Positions 26,777-37,191 are shown, numbered from the stretch's first letter. The stretch: 64,000 nt of DNA from Polyangiaceae bacterium (GCA_025936115.1 JAICTZ010000005.1:244368-308367), one strand, 5' to 3'. Notes: generated by a model not told the origin, from the letters alone. Made by a program: numbers and translations.

Positions 26777-28023
26777 AACACAATCTCAAAAAAACGGGCT
26801 TTCCGTTCGCCACGGCGACGCTCGTGCTCGTGTTCGTCGCTTGCGCAAAAAGCGAAGACGCAAGCCAGCCCAGACGTTCTTCCGGCTCGGGCGGACACGC
26901 GGGCGGCGGCGGCCGCGCGGCGAGCAGCGGCGCGGGCAACACCGCCAAGGCCGGTGCGAGCAGCGGCGGCAAGACGAGCGGCAGCGGGGGAAACGCACAG
27001 GGCGGCAATCACGGCGGTCGCTCGGGCAGCACGTCGGGCGGCACGGTCGGCGGCAAGCCCGTCGCGGGCTCCCCGGGCGCCGGCGGTGGCACCGTCACGA
27101 TGGGCAACGCCGGTACCGCTGGCAGCGCGGACGCCGGCGAGGGCGGCGTGGCAGGCAGCGCGGAGGCAGGCGTGACGTGCGCGGACGACGTGCTGCTGGA
27201 GTCCGCGGCCGATTTGGCCGATTTTGCGGCGCGCCGTTGCGAAACGCTGGACGGTACGCTGACGATTCGTTCGACGTCGCTCGTCGACCTGGGCACGCTC
27301 GCACCGAGCACGCTGCGCGTCGTCACGGGCGATCTCGCATTCGATCAGAACCAGCTGCTCACGAGCGTCGCCGGGCTTTCGGGACTGGAGCGCGTCGGCG
27401 GCTCGCTGGTCGTGACGAGCAACAGCGTGCTCCCGAACCTCGACGGACTCGAGACGCTCCGTCGCGTCGGGTCGAACTCCGTCGAGAACACTATCGTCCT
27501 GTCCGGTAACGCCGCGCTAACGAACGTCGCGGCGCTCGCTGGCATCTCGCAGCTCGCGGCAAGTGTCGTCGCGACGGGCAACGCTGCGCTCATGAGCATG
27601 ACCGGTATCGGACACGTGCGCGCGGCCAACGACGTAACCCTGGCGAACAACGGCGCGCTGAGCGAAATTGGCGGACTCGCCGATCTCGAGGAGTGCGGCG
27701 AGCTCATCGTCGCGAGCAATCCGCTGCTCGCCGGCGCGCTATTTCCCGCGCTCGAGCGCGCCGACGACGTCGACATCACGGGCAACTCGGCGCTACTCAC
27801 GCTGTCGCTCCCGAAACTCCAGCAGGTGACCGACACGTTCACCGTCGCAGGCAACCAGGCGCTCACGAGCCTCGGCACGCTCGACGCGCTCACGTCGGCC
27901 GGCGCGCTCGTGATCACGGGCAATGCGGCCCTACCACAGTGTTCCGTCGACGCACTCGACGCGCGCTTGCACGCGTGCGGCACGAGCTGCGTCGGCAACG
28001 ATACGACCGCAAGCTGCAATTAG
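26773..28023 (+). CDS. Receptor-L-domain/LRR-like lipoprotein
   Basis: Start overlaps the upstream stop. Signal peptide with lipobox VFVAC (Cys24), Gly/Ser linker to about residue 130. From about 145 the protein is built of repeats of roughly 24-26 residues such as LTSVAGLSGLERVGGSLVV, LPNLDGLETLRRVG, ALTNVAALAGISQL and SEIGGLADLEECGELIV. This is the pattern of receptor L-domains (a right-handed beta-helix/LRR-like solenoid). It ends with a Cys cluster (CSVDALDARLHACGTSC). A binding role at the cell surface is likely. A paralogue is at 48511-50052. Confidence 0.75.
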   Translation: MKHNLKKTGFPFATATLVLVFVACAKSEDASQPRRSSGSGGHAGGGGRAASSGAGNTAKAGASSGGKTSGSGGNAQGGNHGGRSGSTSGGTVGGKPVAGSPGAGGGTVTMGNAGTAGSADAGEGGVAGSAEAGVTCADDVLLESAADLADFAARRCETLDGTLTIRSTSLVDLGTLAPSTLRVVTGDLAFDQNQLLTSVAGLSGLERVGGSLVVTSNSVLPNLDGLETLRRVGSNSVENTIVLSGNAALTNVAALAGISQLAASVVATGNAALMSMTGIGHVRAANDVTLANNGALSEIGGLADLEECGELIVASNPLLAGALFPALERADDVDITGNSALLTLSLPKLQQVTDTFTVAGNQALTSLGTLDALTSAGALVITGNAALPQCSVDALDARLHACGTSCVGNDTTASCN

Positions 28024-28202
28024 CGCGCTCGGGCGACTGCAGCTCGAGACCCGTCCAGATCCCAAAGCTCGCTCGCGTCGCTCGGGGTCCCCGAATCGGC
28101 GCACGTTCGTCACGGAAACGTTCCTTCGGACGGAGCGCAGCCGTTCGCGCCCTCGGATTCCGGCAGCACACCCGTGCGCCGCGTGCGGGGCGCGTGCCGC
28201 GA

Positions 28203-30314
28203 TCACGACGCCACGAGCGCGTACACTTTGGCTTCCCACGGGAAAATCGGCTCGCGTCCCGCCTGCTCGGCGAAGCGCGCCTGGGGCACCTCACGCCAAC
28301 GCTGTCCCGCGGGTGCTGCGGGGAAATTGGGCACGACGTATTCACCGTTCAAGCCGCCTGGTGAGGCGTAGTTCGAAAAATTGGCGACGACGATGACGCG
28401 CGCCGGGCTAGCGGGAGCGCCCCGCTGCCACACGAGCACGCGCTTCGCGTCGTCGAAGTCGATGTGAATGAAGCTCACGTCGTTGACCGCGAGCGCGTCG
28501 GAGCTCGTCCGCAGCTGGATCAGGCGAGCGACGTACGTATTGACGCGAGCCCGCCAGTCGTCGCGCAGCCGCGCGAAGTTGACGGGATCGACTTGTTTGC
28601 CGCCGCTGTTGGTCACTTGCCCGCGGTCGTCGAGCAAGTCGTGTTGGTCGGCAAACTCGTCACCGGCCAGAATCATGGGCACGCCGACCGCCGTGAGTAG
28701 GCACGCAAAGGCCAATTTGACGCGCTTTTCGGCATCGCTGACGCCGTTATTGAAGCAAAAGTTCGCGATGCGTTCGTTTTGAAACCCTTCGACGTCGTGC
28801 GAAGTCAAATAGATGACCGCTTGCGCCAAATCCGAATAACCGAAGCTGCGACAGTCGATGAGCTTCTGCACGGTGGCCTCGAACGTGGGCTCGCCCGGAT
28901 GCTTCTGCCCGAGGATCGCGTAGCGCACGTAGTGCTTGAAGCTCTCGTGCCAGAGTCCGTCGAGGCGGCTCGACGTTAATAGCGCGTGCGGCTCGCTCAG
29001 CTCCTCGCCCACGACGAGGAAGCGCTCGTCGGCGCCGGACGCGTTGAACGCCTGAAAGCGCTCCCGGTTGAGCGCGCGCGCGAGATCCTTGAACTCTCGG
29101 ACGAAATCCCAATTGGCAACGTTCTCGACCGAGTCGAGCCGCAGCCCGTCGATGTGAAAGTCCCGCTGCCAACGAGTCAGTGACGTCTTCATCAGCTGGG
29201 CGGCGGGGGAAACACGTTGCTGAGTTCCCGAAATCGGATCGAAGGCGTCGACGAACTTCGCGTAACGAAAGAGGCTCGCGCCGTAGCCGTCGCGCAGCGT
29301 TCCGTTGCCCCGCGAGGTGAACTTGTCGCCGTCACTGTCCGGTGCCTTGTCGGGGTGCAGGATGAAGAACTCCTCGCAGTTCGCCGCGAGGTACGGATTG
29401 TTCTTGGAGAAAGCCATCACGACGTCCACGAAGAACCGAACGCCTTTCCGGTGACAGCCGTTGACGAGACGGCCCAGATCGCGGTTCGGCGCTGGAAAAC
29501 CGTAGCGCAACGGAAACCCGAGCTCGAAATCCGGTGCCAGGTAGTTGGTCGTGCCGTAGCCCCATTGTCGATCGTAAGTGCTGTCGGCGGGCGGCAAGAG
29601 CTCGAGCGCGTTGATCCCCAGATCGAGCAAGTATTTGCGACCGAGCTGAGTCACGTCGAGGTCGGCGAAATTCTCGCCCTCCGCGTCGCTGTCGAGCAGC
29701 GCCAGCACGTCCGCGAACGTGCCCACGCCCATGTCGCGCCCGCCGACTTCCGTCGAGCGCGTCCATGTGCTCGGGAGCTCGTAGATGACGAGGCGATTGT
29801 TGGGAGGCAGGTTCTCCGGCGACTCCTCATCGAAGGTCTCGAGGGCACCGTCGGGATCGGCGTAGCTGAGCTCCCCGCTCACGACGCGCACGAGGCTGGC
29901 GGGATAGCGGTCGTCATCGCCGAATCCCGGCAGGGGGATGCGGGGTCCGCGAACGCGCCAATCGACGCTCATCGCCGTGGGATCCGTGACGCGAATCCGC
30001 ATACCCTGCGGTCGTTCGGGATGGCTGAGCGTCACTTCGAACCAGTAGTGATAAACCTGGCCTTCGACGAGCCCGCTGTCCGCGACCGACAGCGCCCAAA
30101 GATCCGGAAACTCTGGATCCTGTTCGAGCGGAAGGCTCCGTAGCTCCGGAATCTCGAGCGGCGCCCCCGAGACGAGCTCACCGATCACGAGTGAGGGTGG
30201 CGGCACCGTGTTGCCCGGATGCCAGAGCACGAACCCCGCCGCTTTTCGACTCAATAAGTCTGCCACGAATGACGCCCATCCCTTTTCGTTGCCGTGACTA
30301 CTGCTCCGCCGCAC
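28203..30314 (-). CDS. GH13 alpha-amylase-family glycosidase
   Basis: The 703-aa protein has no signal peptide. An N-terminal beta-sandwich (about 20-170, LVEGQVYHYWFEVTL) precedes a catalytic barrel with the GH13 signatures: YELPSTWTRS and INALELLPPADSTYDRQWGYGTTNY, VRFFVDVVMAFS, DGLRLDSV (nucleophile Asp near 393), VVGEELS (acid/base Glu near 436) and TSHDVEG (third Asp near 506), then a C-terminal beta domain. Architecture resembles glycogen-debranching or pullulanase-type enzymes that act on alpha-glucans. Start is a GTG at 30314, 34 bases after the stop of the upstream SNF2 gene on the same strand; an operon is possible but not obvious functionally. Confidence 0.85.
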   Translation of the reverse strand: MRRSSSHGNEKGWASFVADLLSRKAAGFVLWHPGNTVPPPSLVIGELVSGAPLEIPELRSLPLEQDPEFPDLWALSVADSGLVEGQVYHYWFEVTLSHPERPQGMRIRVTDPTAMSVDWRVRGPRIPLPGFGDDDRYPASLVRVVSGELSYADPDGALETFDEESPENLPPNNRLVIYELPSTWTRSTEVGGRDMGVGTFADVLALLDSDAEGENFADLDVTQLGRKYLLDLGINALELLPPADSTYDRQWGYGTTNYLAPDFELGFPLRYGFPAPNRDLGRLVNGCHRKGVRFFVDVVMAFSKNNPYLAANCEEFFILHPDKAPDSDGDKFTSRGNGTLRDGYGASLFRYAKFVDAFDPISGTQQRVSPAAQLMKTSLTRWQRDFHIDGLRLDSVENVANWDFVREFKDLARALNRERFQAFNASGADERFLVVGEELSEPHALLTSSRLDGLWHESFKHYVRYAILGQKHPGEPTFEATVQKLIDCRSFGYSDLAQAVIYLTSHDVEGFQNERIANFCFNNGVSDAEKRVKLAFACLLTAVGVPMILAGDEFADQHDLLDDRGQVTNSGGKQVDPVNFARLRDDWRARVNTYVARLIQLRTSSDALAVNDVSFIHIDFDDAKRVLVWQRGAPASPARVIVVANFSNYASPGGLNGEYVVPNFPAAPAGQRWREVPQARFAEQAGREPIFPWEAKVYALVAS

Positions 30315-30348
30315 CCAGTCTGCGCCGCTTGGTAGCTCGCGCCTCTAG

Positions 30349-33300
30349 TCATTTTTCGACTGCGAGCAGGACCTCATCCTCCGCGTGTGTCCGAAGCTCG
30401 GGCGTCTGCGGCAGCCCCAGGAGCTCCGTCAAAAGCTCATGGCTCAGCTCGGGCGTGTCGTCCATTGCCGACAGTAACGCGTCGGCGAGCTCGCGCTTTT
30501 CGCGATGCAGCTCGACGATGCGCTCTTCGATCGTGTTTTCCGTGATGAGGCGATAGACGGTGACGGGTCGCTCTTGGCCGATGCGGTGCGCGCGGTCGGT
30601 CGCCTGCGTTTCCACGGCCGGGTTCCACCAGGGGTCGAGGTGGATGACGTAATCGGCCGCCGTGAGGTTCAGTCCGAAGCCGCCCGCCTTGAGGCTGATC
30701 AAGAAGAGCTCGTTGTCGCCGTTCTGGAACTCCTCGACGCGGGTGTGACGAACTTCTTTGGGCGTGGAACCGTCGAGGTACGAGTAGCGGATGCCCCGTT
30801 CGTCGAGCACTTCGCGCGCGAGCTCGAGAAAATCGACGAATTGGCTGAAAACGAGGGCGCGGTGGCCGTTGTCGCGCAGTTCCTCGGCGAGCTCGAGGAA
30901 GGCCGCGAGCTTGGACGCTTCGCTCGGGGCGTCCGGGTACACGAGCCGGGGATGGCAGCAGAAGCGACGCAGGCGCGTGATCTCGGTGAAGACTTGGAGC
31001 TTGTGCTGGCGTTTGCCGTGTGCGGTTCGGAGCTTTTCGTGGATCTGGCGGCGCAAGAGGGCATAACGCAGCGACTCGTCTTCGCTCAGCCGCACGCTGT
31101 GTTGCACGACGGTGAGCGGGGGTAGATCGGAGAGCACGTCGTTTTTTACGCGCCTGAGGACGAATGGCGCGATCAGGGCCTTGAGCTCGGCGCGCTGCTC
31201 ACTGTTGCGATCGCGCTCGATGGGCTTCAGGTAACGCAGCTGGAAGTGCTTCCACGTGCCGAGGAGGGCTGGATTCAGGAAGTGGAAGATGCTCCAGAGA
31301 TCACCGAGGTGATTTTCGACGGGGGTTCCCGTCAGCGCCAGGCGATAGTGTGCGGGCAGCGCGTACGCCGCGCGCGCGCGTAGCGACTGCGCGTTCTTGA
31401 TGAACTGCGCCTCGTCGAGCACGACCGTATTCCACGTCAACGACGAGAGCTCGCTCGCGTCGTGCTGGAGGAGCGCGTAGCTGACGATCAGGACGTCGGC
31501 CGAGGAAGCGGAACGAAATCGTTCGAGCAGCGCGCTGCGGCCCTTGCCCGTGTATTCGAGCACCTTGAGGCTCGGCGCGAAGCGGCCGAGCTCGTCGAGC
31601 CAGTTGCGACACACCGAGGTCGGCGCCACGACGAGCGCGGGCCCGCCCGCGCTGCGCGTGAGCAGCAAAGCGATTGCTTCGAGCGTCTTGCCGAGCCCCA
31701 TGTCGTCGGCGAGACAGACGCCAAGGCCGAGCCGACTGAAGCGCCAGAGCCACTGAAAGCCCTCGAGCTGATACGGCCGCAGGGTGGCGTGGAGGCCCGG
31801 CGGCAGCGGCTCCTCGATCGCGAGGATTTGATCGCAACGCGCGAGCCAGTCGTCTCCGCTCGCGTCCTCTGCGAGCTCGTAGCCGGCTTCCCTGAGCGAG
31901 CGCAGCGTATTGAGCGCGGATTCGGGGATGCGGAGCTCAGCGGGGCGACCGCGTTTCGGCGGCTCGGCGGCGTTCGCGAGTAAAGAGAGCACTCGGCGCG
32001 CGCGCCGTTCGACTTCCACGAAGTCGCCGTTCGGCAGGCGCAGAAAGCGTCCCGATTTCGTGAACGGCAGCGTCGCGAGCTCGGCGAGGTCGAGCGACAT
32101 CACGTCGTCGATGCGCACGCCGCCCGTCACGAGGTACCAGCCCTTGTTGCGCTTGAGCGCGCCGTGCAGCGCGCCCACCCCGAGCGTCCCGCGCGCCGTC
32201 ACGGGCCGTCCGTCTTGCCACTCGAGCACCACGCTGAGCTCGCTCTGCTTGAGCTCGGTGAGCAGCGTGAAGAGGCCCTCCTCGCCGAGCGAGCCGCTGA
32301 AGCTGCCCTCGCTCTCGCCTCGTTCCGTCGGGGGGTCGCCGCTGAGGGCGAGCGCTAGCGTCGGGCACGCAGCGCTGAGCTCGTGAAAGAGCGCTTTTTC
32401 TTGCTCGAAATCGCGCTCGGCGTCGAGCCAGTCGTCGCCGTTGCGCGTCGTGATCGCGACGCGGCCGAGGCCGGGCGGGAAGAAGCGCCCGCGCGCGCCG
32501 AACGGACGCACGCCGACCTCGACGTACCAGGCGCCGGATTCCGGCGAAATGCGCAGCACCGGCGTGGCGTCGGCGGGGTGCTTCTGTCGAGCTCCGAGGT
32601 TCGAGCTCCGCACCTCGACGTGCTCGGCGAGGCGCGAAAGCACGCCGATCGCTTCGGGCTCGTGCCGCTCGGGGATGCGCACGCCACTCGGCACGAGGCT
32701 GAAGAGCTTTCCAAGCGTCGGCGTGACGCGATACACGGTGAGGCGCGTCTCGCTCTCGACGACCACGTTGACGCCCTCGGTCGCGCCCGCGGGTTCGAGC
32801 GAAATCACGAGATGACCGTGCTCGCGCCTCGTCTCCACGCGACAGGTGCCGCGGGAGACCTCGACGGGCAGGCGCCCGCGCGCGCCGTTGAAGACGCGCG
32901 GATGGCCCACGAGTCCTTCGAGCAGCTCGAGCGGCAAGTCGTGACGCCGGAGGCTCTTCGAGTCGAGCGCGCGGAGCACCGCTCGATCCTCGGGCGGCAG
33001 CTCCTCTTCGACGGCGTCGAGCTCGCCGAGCTCCACGCGGGTCCCGCGCGTCCAGCCGGTGCCACGCACGAATTCCTCGAGCGCGGGCTTCGCCGGGACA
33101 CCGTTCGTCATGTCCACGTACCAAGCGACGCGCCGCGAAACGACCTTGTCGCTGCTTTCTACGCTTTCCGTGAAACCCTGCAGCGCGCCGAGCGCACGCC
33201 GCCATTCCGGCTCCGGCTCCAAGAGCTCACAGAGCAAGAGCTCTCCCGCTTGGCACGGACGGAGCTCACGCAGCTCGGGCAACGGCTCCGGACTCAGCGC

Positions 33301-34509
33301 CCGTGCGAGGTGTTGTGCTTGGCGAGCAAACCAGACGTAGCCGCCCGCGCTCGCACGTTCGGCGTCCGTAATGAGGCGGCGAGCCCAACCGAGGCGCGCC
33401 ACGGCGTCGCGTTCCTGGAGCGCGACGGTGAGCGCATTGACGAACCCTTCCCAAGGCGACGCTGTCGCGGGCAGCTGATGCACGCTCAAGCGCAGTCGCT
33501 CAGTTTCCGGCTGCGTCATGCGTTTGAGCAGCGTGCGGAGCGCTCGGCTCACGTCGGACTCGGCGGTCGTGCGCGGCCACCCGGCGAGCGGCGCTGCGTG
33601 CTCTTTGCGGCGCGGCAAGCACCGCCGCGCGAGCTTGGCGCCCTCGGGCGGCTCGCGGCTGAGCGCCAAAAGCACGAGCAACGCTGTCACGCTGGCCGCA
33701 CCCTGCGCGCTCCCGTGCAAGCGGTCGTACTCGGTCAGGAGCTCTTGCGCGTCCGCAAAGGCGCCCGACGTGTACGCGAGCGTGGCGCGGAAGCCGAGTT
33801 GCTCGCGGCGCGCAAACCCGCCAACGAACGACAGCGCCCGCGCCGGCTCACCACGCAAAAGGGCGTGCTCGGCGAGCACCCAGCGGAGCCCAGGGGTACT
33901 CGCCTCGTCGAGCCGCTCACTCGCGAACTGATAGAGCGCCTCGACGGGCGAAAGCGCGAAGAGCGCGTCCGACAGCACCTGCTCGACGAGACGGATACCG
34001 AGCTCCCCCCACGTGCGCTCGAGCCACGCAGGATCGAACGACGCTGCGACTGCCTCCCGCAGCATACCGGTCGCAAAGGTCGTCTCTTGCCCGCGCACGG
34101 CGCGTCGTTCGAGCTCCGGCAGCGCGCGTTCGAGCGCGCCGAGATCGCCCGCGTACAGGGCACAGATGAAGCCGCTCCGAGCGGGATCGGCGCTCGAGGC
34201 GCGCAACGTGCGGCGCACTTCGTCGAGCTCTTCGCGATCGGCAAGGTGGCGCAGCACGAGCGGCCGGAGCCCGGGCGCAAGGGCAAAGGTTCGCTCGAGC
34301 TCCGTCCCCCGCGCTCCGAGCGTCCGCACCGCCCCCGCGTCGACCACCCACCCCTTCTCGACACCCGCGCGCCAGAACTCTGGCCTCACCTGCGGAGCGA
34401 GCGCCTCGAGCGCACGCGCACCCACACGCTGCTCGCAGGCGAGCACCCCGAGCGCGCGCCAGTCCACGACCTCGAGCTCAGTCGTGGACGGCCGGAACGG
34501 TTCGGGCAT
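30349..34509 (-). CDS. SNF2-family helicase
   Basis: A 1386-aa protein. The C-terminal 500 residues are a Swi2/Snf2 ATPase: motif I DDMGLGKT (about residue 935), motif Ia VVAPTSV, motif II DEAQ (about 1035; DEAQ rather than DEAH), motif III LTGTPVEN, motif IV FSQFVDFLELAR, motif V GGFGLNLT, motif VI ATDRAHRIGQ. These proteins use ATP hydrolysis to translocate on DNA and remodel DNA-protein complexes. The 900 N-terminal residues are Arg/Glu/Leu-rich and helical in places; no zinc-finger motif is visible. Start ATG at 34509; no signal peptide. Downstream gene (GH13) follows after 34 bases. Confidence 0.9.
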   Translation of the reverse strand: MPEPFRPSTTELEVVDWRALGVLACEQRVGARALEALAPQVRPEFWRAGVEKGWVVDAGAVRTLGARGTELERTFALAPGLRPLVLRHLADREELDEVRRTLRASSADPARSGFICALYAGDLGALERALPELERRAVRGQETTFATGMLREAVAASFDPAWLERTWGELGIRLVEQVLSDALFALSPVEALYQFASERLDEASTPGLRWVLAEHALLRGEPARALSFVGGFARREQLGFRATLAYTSGAFADAQELLTEYDRLHGSAQGAASVTALLVLLALSREPPEGAKLARRCLPRRKEHAAPLAGWPRTTAESDVSRALRTLLKRMTQPETERLRLSVHQLPATASPWEGFVNALTVALQERDAVARLGWARRLITDAERASAGGYVWFARQAQHLARALSPEPLPELRELRPCQAGELLLCELLEPEPEWRRALGALQGFTESVESSDKVVSRRVAWYVDMTNGVPAKPALEEFVRGTGWTRGTRVELGELDAVEEELPPEDRAVLRALDSKSLRRHDLPLELLEGLVGHPRVFNGARGRLPVEVSRGTCRVETRREHGHLVISLEPAGATEGVNVVVESETRLTVYRVTPTLGKLFSLVPSGVRIPERHEPEAIGVLSRLAEHVEVRSSNLGARQKHPADATPVLRISPESGAWYVEVGVRPFGARGRFFPPGLGRVAITTRNGDDWLDAERDFEQEKALFHELSAACPTLALALSGDPPTERGESEGSFSGSLGEEGLFTLLTELKQSELSVVLEWQDGRPVTARGTLGVGALHGALKRNKGWYLVTGGVRIDDVMSLDLAELATLPFTKSGRFLRLPNGDFVEVERRARRVLSLLANAAEPPKRGRPAELRIPESALNTLRSLREAGYELAEDASGDDWLARCDQILAIEEPLPPGLHATLRPYQLEGFQWLWRFSRLGLGVCLADDMGLGKTLEAIALLLTRSAGGPALVVAPTSVCRNWLDELGRFAPSLKVLEYTGKGRSALLERFRSASSADVLIVSYALLQHDASELSSLTWNTVVLDEAQFIKNAQSLRARAAYALPAHYRLALTGTPVENHLGDLWSIFHFLNPALLGTWKHFQLRYLKPIERDRNSEQRAELKALIAPFVLRRVKNDVLSDLPPLTVVQHSVRLSEDESLRYALLRRQIHEKLRTAHGKRQHKLQVFTEITRLRRFCCHPRLVYPDAPSEASKLAAFLELAEELRDNGHRALVFSQFVDFLELAREVLDERGIRYSYLDGSTPKEVRHTRVEEFQNGDNELFLISLKAGGFGLNLTAADYVIHLDPWWNPAVETQATDRAHRIGQERPVTVYRLITENTIEERIVELHREKRELADALLSAMDDTPELSHELLTELLGLPQTPELRTHAEDEVLLAVEK

Positions 34510-34619
34510 CGATGCGACGGAGCATGGTCGTGGCGTTGGTTCAGATCAAGGCGGGGCCGATTCGCGCGGCCGAGGACGAGCATGGACGGCGCGGAAGCCG
34601 CAGCCGCCGTAAGGCTTGA

Positions 34620-35489
34620 TTAGAACCCTTTCTCCATCCGCCAGCCATTACTCAGCTTCCTGGGCAAGCCGTTACCCGCGTCCTCAATCTTCGGACACTG
34701 GGTGTCCAAGTGGCGCACCACGTTCGGCGCGTTGTGCGCTTTGGGCGGCAGCTGTCCCCCCGTGACGCCGTAGCGCGCTTCACTGGGCGGTGGTTTGCAG
34801 GGCCACTGCTCGACGATGAGGGGTGCGCGCTCCGGGCAATGCGACGAAACCACGCGGTACCACGGCCCATCGGGCATGCCGAACAAGATGCCACCGAGTA
34901 ACGCCGACTCCATGGGATAACATCCGCTGTAGGAGCGCCAGGCCGGGTCGATTGAAGGCTCCCCGCCGATGCTGCAGCATTCGCTTTCCGAGACGTCCTC
35001 GAAGACCAGCGAGACACCACCCTGGTCGGGACATATGTCCGAGCAGTAGAAAGCGAACTTTAGTTCCTTGTGTCGCTTCGCGTCCGTGCCCACGTGGAGG
35101 GGTAAACAGTCGGCAGCTTGCCGCAGCACCTCCGCGCCGCCGCGCGCGAAGCATTGCTCGGACGCGAGGTCGCGAATGTCGCTCGGTCGGAGCTCCGACT
35201 TGATGAGCGGACTCAGGCACCTCTTGAGCTCCGCGTTGGAACAGTCCGCGAGCTCATGAGGAGCCGAGGCCATCGCTCTCAACAGAGTCACGGCTTCCGG
35301 ATCGAGTGTGTGCTCGGCACCTGCTGCGCTCGCCGCCGAGCTAGTTGCTTCGAAAGGATGCGACTTGTCGGCCTCCGGGCGCTTCTTCCCGCACGCGCCG
35401 ACAGCCAGCGCGCACGCGATCCACGCGCAAAAACCGGGCGAGCCTCTCCACACCCGTGTCAGCCTACGCGGTCCCCGGCGGGCGATCAC
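34620..35489 (-). CDS. Cys-rich lipoprotein, unknown function
   Basis: The frame carries a lipoprotein signal (FCAWIACALAVGAC followed by GKKRPE) and ten or more cysteines in the mature part (CSNAELKRCLSP, FYCSDICPD, CCSIGG, HCPERAP, WPCKPPP, QCPKIED). No family is recognised; similar Cys-containing lipoproteins with an N-terminal 'CSxAELxxCL' segment occur in myxobacteria. Start is uncertain: a TTG at 35513, a GTG at 35489 and a GTG at 35453 are all in frame. The GTG at 35489 is given, though 35453 would make a more normal-length signal peptide. No clear ribosome site decides it. Confidence 0.6.
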   Translation of the reverse strand: MIARRGPRRLTRVWRGSPGFCAWIACALAVGACGKKRPEADKSHPFEATSSAASAAGAEHTLDPEAVTLLRAMASAPHELADCSNAELKRCLSPLIKSELRPSDIRDLASEQCFARGGAEVLRQAADCLPLHVGTDAKRHKELKFAFYCSDICPDQGGVSLVFEDVSESECCSIGGEPSIDPAWRSYSGCYPMESALLGGILFGMPDGPWYRVVSSHCPERAPLIVEQWPCKPPPSEARYGVTGGQLPPKAHNAPNVVRHLDTQCPKIEDAGNGLPRKLSNGWRMEKGF

Positions 35490-35616
35490 GCTTCCGCGGC
35501 CGGGGGACAACAAAGCGGCGAGCTCGTGGGCGGGCCCGAAGGGCGCTTTCCGCCGACGAAATCACATCGCTCGCCCTTCGACCGCTCGCCCGAGCTCCGC
35601 CCAAGGCTTCTGCGCA

Positions 35617-37191
35617 TTAGCGCGCGATCTCCCGATCGAGCAGCCGCCCCTGAATCGCCTCCGCGACGTGCGGCTGACGTACGCGCTCTTCCCCCTCGAG
35701 ATCCGCGATGGTGCGCGCGACTCGCAGCACCTTGACGAACGCACGCGCCGAAAGTCCGAGCTTGTCGGCGGCGACTTCGAGTAGGCGCTGGCTCGTGCGG
35801 TCGAGCGGGGCGGCGCGTTCGAGCTCGCGGCCGGAGAGCGCCGAGTTGACGCGTCCCGTGAAGCCGAGTGCTGTGGCGCGGTCGCGCTGGACGGCGCGGG
35901 CGCGGTTGACGCGCGTGCGTACGGCTTGGGATGACTCGCCGTGGCGCGGCGCGGTAAGGGCGGAGACTTCGACGGGTGGCACGGGAACGTGGATGTCGAG
36001 GCGATCGACGAGTGGGCCGCTCAGGCGGGCGCGGTAGCGCTGGCGCGTCTCTTCGGAGCAGGTGCAGCGGCGGCGGGGATGCGAGAAGTAGCCGCACGGG
36101 CAGGGGTTCACGGCGCCGACGAGCAGCGGACGGGCGGGAAACCAAGCGCGGGCGCGGGCGCGAGCGATGCACACGACGCCGTCTTCGAGCGGCTGGCGCA
36201 GCGCCTCGAGCGCGCCGCGTCGAAACTCGGCGAGCTCGTCCAAGAAGAGCACGCCATGATGCGCGAGGCTCACTTCCCCCGGGCGCGGCACGTCGCCGCC
36301 GCCGACGAGCCCCGCTTCGCTCACGGAGTGGTGCGGCGCGCGAAACGGGCGCTCGTTGACGATGCCCTGTTCCGGCTGCAATAGGCCCGCGACACTGTGA
36401 ATCGAGGTTGCCTCCACGGCTTCCTCGAACTCGAGCGGCGGTAAAATGCCGGGCAGCGCGCGGGCGAGCAGCGTTTTGCCGCTGCCGGGCGGTCCGATGA
36501 ACAAGAGATTGTGACTGCCGGCTGCCGCGATCTCGAGCGCGCGTCTCGCGCTGGCTTGGCCGCGCACGTCGGCGAGATCGGTGCGGCTCGTCGTGGGGAC
36601 CGGGACGAACTCCGTGGGCAGCGCGACGGGCAGTGAGCGGCGGCCGCTCAGGTGCTCGACGGCGCGGGCGAGCGTTGGGGCGAGCCGTACGTCGAGGCCG
36701 CGCGCAATGCCGGCTTCGCGCGCGTTTTGTGCCGGCACGATCGCGCGCGCGAGACCACGCTGCCGCGCACCGTCGAGTTGCGGCAAGAGCCCGCGCACCG
36801 GGCGCAAACTGCCGTCGAGCCCGAGCTCACCCAAGAGCAGCGTGCCCTCGAGGGCGCGCGTGTCGATGCGGCCGAGCGCCGCGAGCAAGCCGAGCGCGAT
36901 CGCGAGATCCAACGTGGCGCCCGCTTTGCGCAGATCCGCCGGCGCGAGATTCACCGTGACGGCGTACTCGTCGAGCAGCACATCGAGGCCGGCGAGCGCG
37001 CTTGCGACGCGCACGCGCGCTTCACGCACGGCCGCTTCCGCCAAGCCGACGAGCTGAAAAAACGAGGGCCCGCGCGAAGAGCACACCTCGACGTGAATGG
37101 GACGTGCCTCGAGGCCGACGACGACACTGGCCGCGGCGGCAGCGAGGCCGAGTGGATGACCTTGGACGAGGGTAACGGCGCCGTGCGGCAT
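35617..37191 (-). CDS. yifB: YifB/ComM-type AAA+ ATPase (Mg chelatase-like)
   Basis: About 524 residues when started at the ATG 37191 (MPHGAVTLVQG), the usual family N-terminus; an upstream start at 37209 is in frame. It has a Lon-like N-terminal domain (about 5-180), an AAA+ core with Walker A GPPGSGKT and Walker B VLFLDELAEF, the zinc-type motif CPCGYFSHPRRRCTC, and a C-terminal Mg-chelatase helical lid ending ADLEGEERVRQPHVAEAI. ComM helps in branch migration during natural transformation in other bacteria; whether this organism uses it so is unknown. It is a single-gene unit near the ku-ligD locus. Confidence 0.9.
   Translation of the reverse strand: MPHGAVTLVQGHPLGLAAAAASVVVGLEARPIHVEVCSSRGPSFFQLVGLAEAAVREARVRVASALAGLDVLLDEYAVTVNLAPADLRKAGATLDLAIALGLLAALGRIDTRALEGTLLLGELGLDGSLRPVRGLLPQLDGARQRGLARAIVPAQNAREAGIARGLDVRLAPTLARAVEHLSGRRSLPVALPTEFVPVPTTSRTDLADVRGQASARRALEIAAAGSHNLLFIGPPGSGKTLLARALPGILPPLEFEEAVEATSIHSVAGLLQPEQGIVNERPFRAPHHSVSEAGLVGGGDVPRPGEVSLAHHGVLFLDELAEFRRGALEALRQPLEDGVVCIARARARAWFPARPLLVGAVNPCPCGYFSHPRRRCTCSEETRQRYRARLSGPLVDRLDIHVPVPPVEVSALTAPRHGESSQAVRTRVNRARAVQRDRATALGFTGRVNSALSGRELERAAPLDRTSQRLLEVAADKLGLSARAFVKVLRVARTIADLEGEERVRQPHVAEAIQGRLLDREIAR

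Noticed and set aside
32383..34623. 746-aa plus-strand frame opposite the SNF2 gene
   Set aside because: Antisense to the N-terminal half of the SNF2 protein, with shadow-type composition rich in Arg/Ala/Glu/His.
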